From contig NZ_JAHWXO010000002.1 of the NCBI RefSeq assembly GCF_019857205.1, positions 186,001 through 250,000 on the forward strand: a DNA stretch of 64,000 bases. The letters are read 5' to 3'. The notes under the pieces were generated by a model. That model did not search any database and was not told the origin of the DNA. It saw only the letters and a program-made list of their open reading frames with translations. Source of the DNA: Qipengyuania pacifica. Its GTDB lineage: Bacteria; Pseudomonadota; Alphaproteobacteria; Sphingomonadales; Sphingomonadaceae. Position numbers and translations under genes: made by a program. Positions 45,667 to 55,202 of the stretch are shown one piece after another; the stretch's first letter is position 1; the number at the start of each line of letters is the position of its first letter.

Positions 45667-46278
45667 ATGCTTTTATACGACAGCCCGAATCCTGCGCCAA
45701 ATCCGCGCCGCGTGCGTATCTTCGCCGCCGAAAAGGGTATTGAACTTTCATCGAAGGAAGTGTCGATCCCCAAGCGCGAACAGAAAGCGCCAGATTATGT
45801 GGCCAAGAACCCCAGAGGCCAAACGCCAATTCTGGAGCTCGACGACGGAACAGTGATCGCCGAAAGCGTAGCGATCATGCGGTATCTGGAAGCAGAACAC
45901 CCCGATCCGCCATTGTTTGGAACCACGGCACGTGAAATTGCCGAAATCGAAATGTGGAATCGCCGGGTCGAGATGATCCTCATGCCAGCCATTGCTGCGG
46001 TTTGGGTTCACACGCACCCATTCACCGCGGCGCTTCTTGGCCGGAACGTCGAATGGGGAGAATCCAACCGACCACGCGTTGTAGAAGGCATGCGCTTTTT
46101 CGATGGATCGCTCGAGGGACGCGAATATCTGGCTGGGGGGGGCTTTTCTGCCGGCGACATCCTCTTGCTGACGACTGTCGATTTTGCAAAATTTATAGGT
46201 CTCGAAATGCCGAGCGAATGTGCAGATCTTCTCCGGTGGCACGAACGCGTTTCCGCCCGGCCAAGCGCTTCAGCCTGA
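45667..46278 (+). CDS. Glutathione S-transferase family protein
   Basis: A 203-residue GST-fold protein with the thioredoxin-like half (LLYDSPNPAPNPRRVRIFAAEKG, PRGQTPILELDDGTVIAESVAI) and the helical half with GGGFSAGDILLLTTVDFAKF. The serine/asparagine-rich active-site loop resembles theta- or zeta-like bacterial GSTs. It lies 24 bases after mce and shortly before the enoyl-CoA hydratase, so it is part of the operon. A role in detoxifying reactive acyl or enoyl intermediates is possible but only an inference. GAGAGGATC precedes ATG 45667. Confidence 0.86.
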   Translation: MLLYDSPNPAPNPRRVRIFAAEKGIELSSKEVSIPKREQKAPDYVAKNPRGQTPILELDDGTVIAESVAIMRYLEAEHPDPPLFGTTAREIAEIEMWNRRVEMILMPAIAAVWVHTHPFTAALLGRNVEWGESNRPRVVEGMRFFDGSLEGREYLAGGGFSAGDILLLTTVDFAKFIGLEMPSECADLLRWHERVSARPSASA

Positions 46279-46363
46279 GTTCCGCACGGCGCGGCAAAGG
46301 GCTTGCGCGCCATATCGTTCGCAGCCAAGCTCGGTTGCTAAACGCAACGTTTGGGAGAGACGC

Positions 46364-47149
46364 GTGAGCTACGAAACCATTATCGTCGAAAAGGACGGGC
46401 CGCTTACCACCATCACGCTAGATCGGCCTGACCGGCTGAATGCGATGGCACCGCAGATGGCGGACGAACTTAGCGAGGCTCTCTACGACTTGGGCGACAG
46501 CCGCGCTGTGCTGATCACCGGGGCAGGCAAGGGTTTTTGCTCTGGTGCCGACCTCGCAGCGCGGGGGGAGCGTAGTGCCTTGAACAGCAAGGGCGGAAGT
46601 CACCGGGCTTTGCAGAACCATTACAACCCGGCAATCAACATGGTCCTGCGCGCGCCGGTTCCGGTTATATGTGCCGTAAATGGTCCTGCGGCCGGCGTAG
46701 GATGCAGCCTCGCGCTGGCCGGCGATTTCGTAATCGCTGGGAAAAGCGCTTACTTCCTTCAGGCCTTCGTCAACATTGGCCTCGTGCCGGATGGCGGATC
46801 GACTTGGCTTCTCGCGCGCGCAATTGGTCGTGCACGTGCCACCCGCATGATGATGCTGGGCGAAAAGATCGGTGCCGGTCAAGCAGAGGATTGGGGCCTG
46901 ATCTACAAGGCATGCGAAGACGATGCTCTGATGGAAGAGGCGAGGGCGCTCGCCTTGAAGCTCGCCAATGGTCCCACGCTTGCCTATGCAACGATGAAGC
47001 GTAATATTGCGACCGCACTCGATGGCAGCATCACGGAAGTCCTTCTGGCCGAAGCCGAAGGCCAACGTCTGGCAGGCGCCAGCAAGGATGCGATGGAGGG
47101 CGGTATGGCTTTCCTTGAAAAGCGCAAACCGGCATTCAAGGGCGAGTAA
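46364..47149 (+). CDS. Enoyl-CoA hydratase/isomerase family protein
   Basis: A 261-residue crotonase-fold enzyme. The N-terminus shows TLDRPDRLNAMAPQMADEL. The CoA-binding loop and first oxyanion glycine are in CSGADLAARG, and the second oxyanion site is NGPAAGVGCSLALAGDF. FVNIGLVPDGGSTWLL carries the acidic position used in hydratases and PaaG-type isomerases. The start is GTG 46364 with GGGAGAGA upstream; an in-frame extension overlaps the GST gene. The exact acyl-CoA substrate is unknown; the operon suggests short or branched chains. Confidence 0.9.
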   Translation: MSYETIIVEKDGPLTTITLDRPDRLNAMAPQMADELSEALYDLGDSRAVLITGAGKGFCSGADLAARGERSALNSKGGSHRALQNHYNPAINMVLRAPVPVICAVNGPAAGVGCSLALAGDFVIAGKSAYFLQAFVNIGLVPDGGSTWLLARAIGRARATRMMMLGEKIGAGQAEDWGLIYKACEDDALMEEARALALKLANGPTLAYATMKRNIATALDGSITEVLLAEAEGQRLAGASKDAMEGGMAFLEKRKPAFKGE

Positions 47150-47200
47150 TTCGCCCGCCGGTCCTTCCCCTGTGCATACGATTGTGTTTAGGGACCCCGC

Positions 47201-49357
47201 ATGACCGACAAGCCGACTTATGAAGACTGGAAGCCCCTCGCCGACAAAGAAGTGAAGGGGCGCGATCTGACCTGGCATACGCCCGAAGGCATCGCCGTTA
47301 AGCCACTTTACACAAGTGAGGACACCGCCGATCTCGAACCTGGCGTCCCCGGTATCGCGCCGTTTACCCGTGGCCCCTATGCCTCGATGTATACCGGACG
47401 TCCTTGGACAATCCGGCAGTATGCGGGCTTCTCCACCGCGGAGGAATCGAACGCCTTCTATCGCCGCAATCTTGCCGCGGGGCAGAAAGGGCTGAGCGTT
47501 GCTTTCGACCTCGCGACGCATCGTGGGTACGACAGCGATCACCCCCGCGTGGTCGGCGATGTCGGCAAGGCTGGCGTCGCGATCGACACCGTTCGTGACA
47601 TGGAAATCCTCTTCGACCAGATCCCGCTCGACACAATGAGCGTGTCGATGACGATGAACGGCGCAGTGATCCCGGTTCTTGCGTTCTACATTGTCGCGGC
47701 AGAGCGTCAGGGTGTCAGCCAGGACAAGCTTTCGGGGACCATCCAGAACGATATCCTCAAGGAGTTCATGGTCCGCAATACTTATATCTACCCGCCCGAA
47801 CCGAGTATGCGGATCGTTTCGGACATCATCGCATACACCTCGGCCAACATGCCGAAATTCAACAGCATTTCGATCTCGGGCTATCACATGCACGAGGCTG
47901 GGGCCACGGCGGTGCAGGAACTGGCCTTCACAATCGCTGACGGCAAGGAATACGCCAAGCGTGCGATGGAAGCGGGGCTGGATATCGACGCCTTCGCACC
48001 GCGCCTGTCCTTCTTCTGGGGCATCGGCATGAACTTTTTCATGGAAGTCGCCAAGATGCGCGCGGGCCGTGCGCTTTGGCATGAAGTTATGGAAGGGTTG
48101 GGGGCGAAGTCCGAAAAGTCGAAAATGCTGCGCACGCACTGCCAGACCAGTGGCGTAAGCTTGCAAGAGCAGGATCCTTACAACAACGTCATCCGCACCA
48201 CGATCGAGGCGATGGCCGCGGTTCTGGGAGGCACGCAGTCGCTGCACACGAACGCTCTCGACGAGGCGATTGCGCTGCCGACTGATTTCAGTGCCCGTAT
48301 CGCGCGTAACACGCAGCTGGTGATCCAAGAAGAAAGCGGCATAACGAATGTCGCGGATCCGCTAGGCGGCAGCTATTATGTCGAAAGCCTCACGGCCGCC
48401 CTGCTCGAGCAGGCGCGTGCGTTGCTGACGGAAGTCGAAGCGGCGGGCGGGATGACCGAATATGTCGCCAGCGGTAAGCCAAAGGCGCAGATTGAGGAAG
48501 CGGCTGCGGCCAAGCAAGCCTCCGTCGACCGGGGCGAGACCGTCATCGTCGGTGTAAACAAATATCGCCGCGACAAGGAAGACGAGATCGACACGCTCGA
48601 TGTCGACAACCATGCGGTGCGTCGCAGCCAGATTGCGCGGCTGGAGAAAGTACGCGCGGATCGGGATGAATTCGCGTGCAAGGCCGCGCTCGATGCGCTC
48701 GCCAGAGGGGCGGCGCAGCGACAGGGCAATCTGCTTGGCCTGGCGGTTGAAGCGGCCCGTCACGATGCGACGCTCGGTGAAATATCCGCTGCGATGGAAG
48801 ACGCGTATGGGCGCTACGACACCATGCCAAAGCCTGTGCGCGGGGTCTATTCCGCGGCTTATGCCGAAGATGATCGTTATGCGCAGGTTGTCGAAGGTGT
48901 GAGGGCGGTCGAACGGCGCCTCGGGCGTGCGCCAAAGCTGATGGTGGCCAAGATGGGCCAAGATGGTCACGACCGCGGCGCTAACGTCATTGCCAGCGCC
49001 TTTGCCGACATGGGCTTCGAAGTGGTATCGGGCCCGCTGTTCCAGACGCCTGCGGAAGCAATGGATCTTGCACTGGAAAACGAAGTCGATGCGATCGGCG
49101 CCAGCAGCCTTGCGGCAGGCCATAAGACACTCATTCCCGAACTGATCGACCTGCTGAAGGAAGCTGGCCGCGCCGACATCAAGGTGATCGCCGGCGGCGT
49201 TATCCCGCAAAAGGATTACGAATTCCTCCGCGATGCTGGAGTGCAGGGTATCTACGGCCCTGGCAGCAACGTGGTCGAATGTGCGGCGGATGTGCTGCGC
49301 CTGCTGGGCCACAACATGCCGCCAGCCGGCGAGGATCTGGACGAGGCGGCGGAGTGA
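47201..49357 (+). CDS. scpA: Methylmalonyl-CoA mutase
   Basis: A 718-residue single-chain adenosylcobalamin enzyme that rearranges R-methylmalonyl-CoA to succinyl-CoA. The TIM-barrel half has [20 protein letters not shown] with the catalytic tyrosine, [19 protein letters not shown] and [16 protein letters not shown]. The C-terminal B12 domain (from about residue 575) carries the lower-ligand motif DGHDRG at 588-593 with His590, and later SSLAAGH and GGVIPQKDY. Both halves are intact, so no small subunit is needed. ATG 47201 is used. It requires vitamin B12, for which no synthesis gene or riboswitch is visible nearby. Confidence 0.97.
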   Translation: MTDKPTYEDWKPLADKEVKGRDLTWHTPEGIAVKPLYTSEDTADLEPGVPGIAPFTRGPYASMYTGRPWTIRQYAGFSTAEESNAFYRRNLAAGQKGLSVAFDLATHRGYDSDHPRVVGDVGKAGVAIDTVRDMEILFDQIPLDTMSVSMTMNGAVIPVLAFYIVAAERQGVSQDKLSGTIQNDILKEFMVRNTYIYPPEPSMRIVSDIIAYTSANMPKFNSISISGYHMHEAGATAVQELAFTIADGKEYAKRAMEAGLDIDAFAPRLSFFWGIGMNFFMEVAKMRAGRALWHEVMEGLGAKSEKSKMLRTHCQTSGVSLQEQDPYNNVIRTTIEAMAAVLGGTQSLHTNALDEAIALPTDFSARIARNTQLVIQEESGITNVADPLGGSYYVESLTAALLEQARALLTEVEAAGGMTEYVASGKPKAQIEEAAAAKQASVDRGETVIVGVNKYRRDKEDEIDTLDVDNHAVRRSQIARLEKVRADRDEFACKAALDALARGAAQRQGNLLGLAVEAARHDATLGEISAAMEDAYGRYDTMPKPVRGVYSAAYAEDDRYAQVVEGVRAVERRLGRAPKLMVAKMGQDGHDRGANVIASAFADMGFEVVSGPLFQTPAEAMDLALENEVDAIGASSLAAGHKTLIPELIDLLKEAGRADIKVIAGGVIPQKDYEFLRDAGVQGIYGPGSNVVECAADVLRLLGHNMPPAGEDLDEAAE

Positions 49358-49369
49358 TAACCCTCAATT

Positions 49370-49472
49370 CGTCAATGCGAGCAACGCGAAGCAATCTGGG
49401 GCGCTGGTCTATGGATTGTGGGGTGGCCCTCCGGGCCGTCTTCGACTCTGCGGGCGGTTTCTCGCGATGACG
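49370..49472. repeat. Palindromic repeat element with imperfect terminal inverted repeats
   Basis: CGTCAATGCGAG (49370-49381) matches the reverse complement of CTCGCGATGACG (49461-49472) at ten of twelve positions. The following GCAACGCGAAGCAATC is the wording of a dispersed intergenic repeat common in sphingomonads (CGTCATTGCGAG...GAAGCAATC). An internal palindrome GGCCCTCCGGGCC is at its centre. It sits right after the mcm stop. No second copy is seen in this window. Confidence 0.65.
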
Positions 49473-49706
49473 AGGGACGGTGGCAGACTGTGGGCTGGGC
49501 TGAGACTAACGCTCAAGCTCTCGCTCGGCTCTATCGCCGTCATGATCCTCGCGATCATTCATTTCTACGCCATCTTCTTCCTACCTGCAATTAGCTACAG
49601 GACGCTTGGAACAAACTTGGAATGGCCCACAATTGGCGTTGTGTTTGTATCCTTTCTGATTTCGACAACCTTTGCCATTAACGTGATAGTGAAGCTCAAA
49701 GTATGA
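49467..49706 (+). CDS. Small two-helix membrane protein before bioB
   Basis: A 79-residue ORF with two hydrophobic helices ([20 protein letters not shown], and [20 protein letters not shown]). It ends VKLKV and its TGA overlaps the bioB ATG by 4 bp. The ATG lies inside the right end of the repeat element and has no clear ribosome site, so the true start is uncertain. No family is recognised. Lower GC than the neighbours is apparent. It could be a real small protein whose original 5' end was altered by the repeat. Confidence 0.5.
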   Translation: MTRDGGRLWAGLRLTLKLSLGSIAVMILAIIHFYAIFFLPAISYRTLGTNLEWPTIGVVFVSFLISTTFAINVIVKLKV

Positions 49707-50713
49707 CCCAAATCCGCACCGACTGGACCCGCGAGGAAATCGCTGGCCTGTTCGACCTTCCTTTCACCGAGCTGCTGTTCCGCGCCGCCACGGTCCACCG
49801 CGAATTCCATCCCCCCGAACAAGTTCAACTCTGCACTTTGCTCTCAATCAAGACCGGAGGGTGTCCCGAGGATTGCGGCTATTGCTCGCAGTCGGTGAAG
49901 GCCGATAGCGGGGTCGAGGCGACCAAGTTGATGGACGTGCGCGCCGTGCTGCAATCGGCGGCGCAAGCGAAGGATGCGGGCAGCCAGCGCTTCTGCATGG
50001 GTGCGGCCTGGCGCAATCCCAAGGACCGTGACATGCCCGCCATCGTCGAGATAGTGAAGGGTGTGCGCGATATGGGTCTCGAAACCTGCATGACGCTCGG
50101 CATGCTTACGCCAAAACAGGCGGAGATGCTCAAGGAAGCGGGCCTCGACTACTACAATCATAATGTCGACACGGGCCCGGAATACTACGAGCGTGTGATA
50201 TCCAGCCGCAAGTACGAGGACCGGCTCGACACGCTACAGAATGTGCGCGATGCGGGGATCAACGTGTGCAGCGGCGGGATCGTCGGCATGGGCGAAACGC
50301 GCGAAGATCGCGTCGGCTTCGTCCATACGCTCGCTACGCTGGAACGGCATCCCGAGAGCGTGCCGGTCAATGCGCTGGTGCCGGTCAAGGGCACGGTGCT
50401 GGGCGACATGCTGGCTGACACGCCACTCGCCAAGATCGACGATATCGAATTCGTCCGCACCGTTGCCGTGGCACGCATCTGTATGCCGATGAGCATGGTG
50501 CGTCTCTCTGCCGGGCGCGAGAGCATGAGCGAAGCCACCCAGGCACTCTGCTTCTTGGCCGGGGCGAACTCGATTTTCACCGGCGACAAATTGCTGACCG
50601 CGCCCAATGCCGGCGACGACAGCGACGGCGCCCTCTTCGCCAAGCTTGGTCTGACCCCGCTTTTGCAGGAAGAGCCGATGCGAACGCGCCCCGTCATGGA
50701 ACCGACTGAGTGA
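49703..50713 (+). CDS. bioB: Biotin synthase
   Basis: A 336-residue radical-SAM enzyme that inserts sulfur into dethiobiotin. The [4Fe-4S] motif CPEDCGYC uses Cys54, Cys58 and Cys61. Other family marks are [38 protein letters not shown], and near the end [11 protein letters not shown] and [14 protein letters not shown]. It lies between mcm and pccA, in the same direction with overlapping ends. Its product is the cofactor PccA carries, which gives a reason for the placement. No other bio gene is in the window. Confidence 0.97.
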   Translation: MTQIRTDWTREEIAGLFDLPFTELLFRAATVHREFHPPEQVQLCTLLSIKTGGCPEDCGYCSQSVKADSGVEATKLMDVRAVLQSAAQAKDAGSQRFCMGAAWRNPKDRDMPAIVEIVKGVRDMGLETCMTLGMLTPKQAEMLKEAGLDYYNHNVDTGPEYYERVISSRKYEDRLDTLQNVRDAGINVCSGGIVGMGETREDRVGFVHTLATLERHPESVPVNALVPVKGTVLGDMLADTPLAKIDDIEFVRTVAVARICMPMSMVRLSAGRESMSEATQALCFLAGANSIFTGDKLLTAPNAGDDSDGALFAKLGLTPLLQEEPMRTRPVMEPTE

Positions 50714-51129
50714 TCTTCGCCGCTCTTTTCTTGCTGGCTCAAGCGCCTGACGCGGTGGCGGAATGTACGGACCCCAATACACAAGGGGAGATGAATGCGT
50801 GCGCCAAGCAGGATTTCGACCGTGCCGACGCTGAACTGAATGCTGTGTGGAAGAAGGTGGGCGGCTGGGCAAAAAACGCCGATGCGAAATTGGACAGAGG
50901 TGATGGGCAATCGGGCTACGCAGAAAGCCTGCTCGCCGCCCAGCGAGCATGGTTGACCTACCGCGATGCCCATTGCCGTTTGGTGAGCTTCGATGCACGC
51001 GGTGGCTCGATGCAACCGCTCCTGATTAATAACTGCCTGGCTGAACTGACAGAGAATCGCACTGCTGAGCTGCGCGAACTTCTCGTCAATCAGGTTTCGG
51101 GCGAGCCCAAGACTTTACCGGAGACTTAG
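50710..51129 (+). CDS. LprI-like DUF1311 periplasmic protein
   Basis: A 139-residue exported protein. A short signal peptide ([15 protein letters not shown]) is followed by the DUF1311/LprI pattern: [44 protein letters not shown] and [17 protein letters not shown]. Members include a lysozyme-inhibitor lipoprotein in mycobacteria, but most have no known role. The start GTG 50710 overlaps the bioB stop (GTGA), and pccA begins two bases after its stop. It is thus tightly embedded between bioB and pccA. A link to biotin or propionate is not evident. Confidence 0.82.
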   Translation: MIFAALFLLAQAPDAVAECTDPNTQGEMNACAKQDFDRADAELNAVWKKVGGWAKNADAKLDRGDGQSGYAESLLAAQRAWLTYRDAHCRLVSFDARGGSMQPLLINNCLAELTENRTAELRELLVNQVSGEPKTLPET

Positions 51130-51130
51130 C

Positions 51131-53197
51131 GTGTTCAAGAAAATTCTAATCGCCAATCGCGGTGAAATCGCTTGCCGGGTCATCAAGACCGCGCGCCGGA
51201 TGGGTATCGCAACCGTCGCCGTTTATTCCGATGCAGATGCGCGTGCGCCTTTCGTGAAAATGGCGGATGAAGCGGTGCATATCGGCCCCGCCCAAGCTTC
51301 CGAAAGCTATCTTGTCGCAGACAAGATCATTGCTGCCTGCAAGCAGACTGGCGCCGAGGCCGTACACCCGGGCTATGGCTTCCTGTCGGAACGAGCGAGT
51401 TTCGTGGAAGCCTTGGCGAAAGAAAACATCGCATTCATCGGCCCGCCTGCCGAAGCCATTGCCGCCATGGGCGACAAAATCGAAAGCAAGAAAATCGCTC
51501 AAGAGGCGGGGGTCAACACCGTGCCCGGTTCGGGCGGCGCCATCGCCGATACGGCAGAGGCGCTCGAATGGGCGAACCGGATCGGCTATCCGGTAATGAT
51601 GAAGGCCAGCGCTGGCGGCGGCGGCAAGGGCATGCGCCTGGCGTGGAACGATCAGGATGTGAAGGATGGCTTCGAAGCGACACAGCGCGAAGGACTGAAC
51701 AGCTTCGGCGACGAGCGCGTCTTCATCGAGAAGTTTATCGAAGACCCGCGTCACATCGAAATCCAGATCCTCGGCGACCAGCACGGAAATGTGATCTACC
51801 TCAACGAACGTGAATGTTCGATCCAGCGCCGCCACCAGAAGGTGGTCGAAGAAGCCCCGTCGCCCTTCGTTACGCCGAAGATGCGCAAGGCCATGGGCGA
51901 ACAATGCGTCGCACTGTCCAAGGCCGTCGGTTATTACAGTGCGGGTACGGTAGAACTCATTGTTTCGGGCGCGGACAAGACGGGCGAAAGCTTTTACTTC
52001 CTCGAAATGAACACTCGTCTGCAGGTAGAACATCCGGTGACCGAAGCGATCACGGGCGTCGACTTGGTCGAGCAGATGATCCGTGTTGCAGCCGGCGAAA
52101 AGATCGAACTGACTCAGGACGACGTGAAGATCGACGGTTGGGCGATAGAGAACCGGGTCTATGCAGAAGATCCTTACCGAGGCTTCCTGCCATCCACCGG
52201 CCGCCTCGTGCGCTATCACCCGCCGGTCGAGCCCTGGGCGGACGATGGATCGGAAAACGGGCGCCGCGGCGTCGACGGCATTCGAGTGGACGACGGGGTG
52301 TTCGAAGGCGGTGAGGTCTCGATGTTCTACGACCCCATGATTGCAAAGCTGGTTACCTGGGGCGAGACGCGCGACGACGCTGCCGATCTCCAGATTGCCG
52401 CTCTAGATGCGTTCAGGATCGAAGGCTTGGGTCACAATGTCGATTTCCTCAGCGCGATCATGCAGCATCCGCGTTTCCGCTCGGGCGAACTGACCACCGG
52501 CTTCATCGCGGAAGAATATCCCGAAGGTTTCGAAGGCGCTCCGGCCGATGATCGTCTGACGAGCGTACTCGCAGCCGTGGGCGGGGTCATCGCTACGGCG
52601 GATGCCGACCGGGCACGGCGCATCGAAGGGCAGTTGTCGGACGATCTCTATGCTCCGGGTGACTGGACCATTCGTATCGGCGAGCGCGAAGAGGGTTCGA
52701 CGAGCTACGACGTGCGGCTGGAGGAAAACGCGCTGACGGTCGATGGTGAGCAAGTCACGATCGAGATGCAGTATACGCCAGGCGAGCGAATGGTGGATGT
52801 CGCGCTGTTTGAAAACGGCGCGGGCGAAGATGCCGAGCCGATCCAAAGCTACACATTTCAGTTGAAGCCGACGCGTACCGGTTATGCCGTGACAACGCGC
52901 GGGGCCACGCATCATTTGCGGATCCTGCAAACACGTATCGCCCATCTCGCATCGCATATGATCGAGAAGACCCCGCCGGACCTTTCCAAGATGTTGATCT
53001 GCCCCATGCCGGGCCTGCTGGTGAAGCTGCATGTTGGCGAGGGGGATGAAGTCCAACCCGGCCAGCCGCTTGCGACAGTGGAAGCGATGAAGATGGAAAA
53101 CATTCTGCGGGCCGAAAAGCAGGCTACGATCGGCAAGATCAATGCCGAAGAAGGCGATAGCCTCGCCGTGGACGAAGTCATACTCGAACTGGAATAG
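51131..53197 (+). CDS. pccA: Propionyl-CoA carboxylase alpha subunit (biotin carboxylase plus carrier)
   Basis: A 688-residue biotin-dependent carboxylase subunit. It has the biotin-carboxylase domain (FKKILIANRGEIACRVIKT, then KASAGGGGKGMRLAW as ATP grasp, and EMNTRLQVEHPVTEAITGVD), a BT linker region (about 500-600) and a C-terminal biotinyl domain with the attachment lysine Lys654 in EAMKMEN. It starts with GTG 51131. It pairs with PccB, encoded at the head of the operon. The long separation of the two subunit genes by mce, mcm and bioB is typical of some alphaproteobacteria. Confidence 0.95.
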   Translation: MFKKILIANRGEIACRVIKTARRMGIATVAVYSDADARAPFVKMADEAVHIGPAQASESYLVADKIIAACKQTGAEAVHPGYGFLSERASFVEALAKENIAFIGPPAEAIAAMGDKIESKKIAQEAGVNTVPGSGGAIADTAEALEWANRIGYPVMMKASAGGGGKGMRLAWNDQDVKDGFEATQREGLNSFGDERVFIEKFIEDPRHIEIQILGDQHGNVIYLNERECSIQRRHQKVVEEAPSPFVTPKMRKAMGEQCVALSKAVGYYSAGTVELIVSGADKTGESFYFLEMNTRLQVEHPVTEAITGVDLVEQMIRVAAGEKIELTQDDVKIDGWAIENRVYAEDPYRGFLPSTGRLVRYHPPVEPWADDGSENGRRGVDGIRVDDGVFEGGEVSMFYDPMIAKLVTWGETRDDAADLQIAALDAFRIEGLGHNVDFLSAIMQHPRFRSGELTTGFIAEEYPEGFEGAPADDRLTSVLAAVGGVIATADADRARRIEGQLSDDLYAPGDWTIRIGEREEGSTSYDVRLEENALTVDGEQVTIEMQYTPGERMVDVALFENGAGEDAEPIQSYTFQLKPTRTGYAVTTRGATHHLRILQTRIAHLASHMIEKTPPDLSKMLICPMPGLLVKLHVGEGDEVQPGQPLATVEAMKMENILRAEKQATIGKINAEEGDSLAVDEVILELE

Positions 53198-53204
53198 GTC
53201 TTAG

Positions 53205-53233
53205 CCCGCGAAGGGCTTCAAGCCTTTCGCGGG
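53205..53233 (+). terminator. Hairpin after pccA, probable operon terminator
   Basis: CCCGCGAAGGGCTT faces AAGCCTTTCGCGGG with one mismatch and a very small loop. It begins eight bases after the pccA stop. No T-run follows, so Rho may assist. Confidence 0.55.
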
Positions 53234-53376
53234 TCAGATCGCCCCTATTAGAACATCGATCTTGCTCATTTTACGAGCGGCATGGATTTTTAGGTTAACG
53301 GCCTTCCAGCGATCGCCCAACTAACCGATACTACGCTCCTTCGAGTCGCTTCTGAACGCAATTACAGGAGCATCAA

Positions 53377-53634
53377 ATGGCACAGCGGGGCACAGGGTTT
53401 TTCGATCGCAAAGGGCAGTATTTTAAGACTCCCGAAGAAGCGACGGTGAGCGATCTTGCCGGGATTCTCGGGAAAATAGGCGATGGTGAAAGCCTCGCTC
53501 CGGGGATTGCTCACACCATCCTTCAACGGCGTAGCGAAATCGAACGATTGCTGGCCGAGCACGATTCAATGATGGCAGATTACCAGCCGATCGCTTCGGG
53601 CAGGATGATGCGGCTGGAGCCTCGGGCAGGCTAG
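53377..53634 (+). CDS. Conserved hypothetical protein, 85 residues
   Basis: A small soluble, helical protein that starts AQRGTGFFDRKGQYFKTPEE and has TVSDLAGILGKIGDGESLAPG, IERLLAEHDSMMADY and a basic end. A good ribosome site (AGGAG at 53366-53370) lies six bases before ATG 53377, which supports expression. No domain, signal peptide or membrane helix is visible. It is monocistronic, following the operon terminator and converging on the peptide transporter. Function unknown. Confidence 0.72.
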   Translation: MAQRGTGFFDRKGQYFKTPEEATVSDLAGILGKIGDGESLAPGIAHTILQRRSEIERLLAEHDSMMADYQPIASGRMMRLEPRAG

Positions 53635-53667
53635 CCAAGCGCCTCCTGCGACAGCTCCGCGCTCGCG

Positions 53668-55083
53668 TCACGAGAGCGCGACGTTCTCCGGCTCGGCGTC
53701 GCGCATCAGGCGCGGTGCCAGCAGTAGCTTGAACAGGAGGAAGACAGCGCCCGCTGTCGCGGCAAAGCCCATGTGCATCAGCCAGAACTGCGTGATCGGC
53801 ATCGTCTCGAACCAGCCCCCGACGTAACCGACAATGGAATTTCCGGCGAAGAAGGACAGGTAATACAGGCCGATCACGGTCGCGTTGATCTGCTTTGGTG
53901 CAAGGCGGGCGAACAGCGCAAGGCTCACCGGCAGCATGTGCGCAAAGCCGATGGCGTTCACGATATGGAACATTACTGGCCAGAAAAGCCCGATCTTCTC
54001 GCCCGGCGGTGTGGTGGCGGCGGCAAGATAGAGGCAGGCCATCCCGCCAATGGAGAATAACGATCCGATGATGATCTTCGTCAGTTCGTCTGGCTCCGTC
54101 CACTTGGTCTTCCACCAGCGATAGAACCCGGCGACGATGGCCAGAAAACTGACCGATACGATCGCATCCAGTGACACGAGCCAGCTGGTAGGAAGCTTCT
54201 CGCCGCCCCAGTAAAGCGCAAACTGCTGATCTCCCCATACCAGATAGGCATTGAATATCTGGTTGTTCGGCACAATGGCGAGCGCGAGGACGGGGATGAG
54301 AAGAATAAGAGCTGATGTCGCCAGCCAGTCTTGCCGCGTCATGGGTTCGCGCGGTTTCTTATCCGTTTTTGCCGCAGCCTTGCCGGGAACATCGAAATGC
54401 TCCTTGGGCAGATATTTCTGACCCGCGAGATAGATTGCGAGGCCGATCAGCATGCCAATGCCCGCCGCGCCGAACCCCCAGTGCCAACCCACCTTTTCAC
54501 CCAGCGTTCCAACGATGAAGGGGGAGGCGATCACACCGGCGTTGATGCCGAGATAGAAGATCTGGAATGCATCGGCCCGCCTCAGGTCGCCCGGTGAGTA
54601 GAGGCTGCCGACCTGGCTGGCGATATTGCCCTTGAACAGCCCCGAACCGACGATCAGGCAAAGCAAAGCCAGCAGGAACGTCACGTTGAACGCCATCAGG
54701 AAATGGCCCAGCGCCATGACGATCGCACCAAGCAGCACGGTGCGTCTCTTTCCCAGTATTCTATCGGCGATCCAGCCGCCGAAAATGGGCGTCAGATAGA
54801 CGCTCGCGGCATATGTGCCGAAGATGGCGCTGGCGAAGGGTTGGCCGTCGATTCCGCCATACAACGTTCGAAGCTGCTCGATCCCTGCAACGCTGCCAAC
54901 CTCTTCCGGTTTGAGCAGGAAATTGACCATGTAGAGCACGAGCAGCGTCTGCATGCCGTAATAGGAAAACCGCTCCCACGCTTCCGTGAAGGCGAGGTAG
55001 CCAAGACCTTTGGGATGTCCGAGGAAACTGCGATCCTCGGGGTCGTACAGCCGGAGTTCGGGAGTCGCTTCGGCGACGGTCAT
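53668..55083 (-). CDS. Proton-dependent oligopeptide (POT) transporter
   Basis: A 471-residue inner-membrane symporter for di- and tripeptides. It has the family opening HPKGLGYLAFTEAWERFSYYG (ExxERFxYY type), twelve or more helices, IFGGWIADRILGKRRTVLLG, the PTR2 signature region FQIFYLGINAGVIASPFIVG, and a late IGLYYLSFFAGNSIVGYVGG. ATG 55083 fits the usual cytoplasmic N-tail. It stands alone, converging on the small hypothetical gene. The substrate range cannot be read from the sequence. Confidence 0.92.
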   Translation of the reverse strand: MTVAEATPELRLYDPEDRSFLGHPKGLGYLAFTEAWERFSYYGMQTLLVLYMVNFLLKPEEVGSVAGIEQLRTLYGGIDGQPFASAIFGTYAASVYLTPIFGGWIADRILGKRRTVLLGAIVMALGHFLMAFNVTFLLALLCLIVGSGLFKGNIASQVGSLYSPGDLRRADAFQIFYLGINAGVIASPFIVGTLGEKVGWHWGFGAAGIGMLIGLAIYLAGQKYLPKEHFDVPGKAAAKTDKKPREPMTRQDWLATSALILLIPVLALAIVPNNQIFNAYLVWGDQQFALYWGGEKLPTSWLVSLDAIVSVSFLAIVAGFYRWWKTKWTEPDELTKIIIGSLFSIGGMACLYLAAATTPPGEKIGLFWPVMFHIVNAIGFAHMLPVSLALFARLAPKQINATVIGLYYLSFFAGNSIVGYVGGWFETMPITQFWLMHMGFAATAGAVFLLFKLLLAPRLMRDAEPENVALS

Positions 55084-55202
55084 GCGCGCATCCTCACCTG
55101 CAAGAGGCCGCCGGGATAGCGGCGCACCCCAATTGTGTCCCGCGATTTTGAAAGTCGTTCGTAGAAAATTGCTGCGCGTTCGACACGCAGCATTGCACCT
55201 GC

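Noticed and set aside
46418-48328. Long minus-strand open frame opposite the enoyl-CoA hydratase and mcm
   Set aside because: It is entirely covered by genes with intact catalytic motifs on the plus strand. No protein-like motif is seen.
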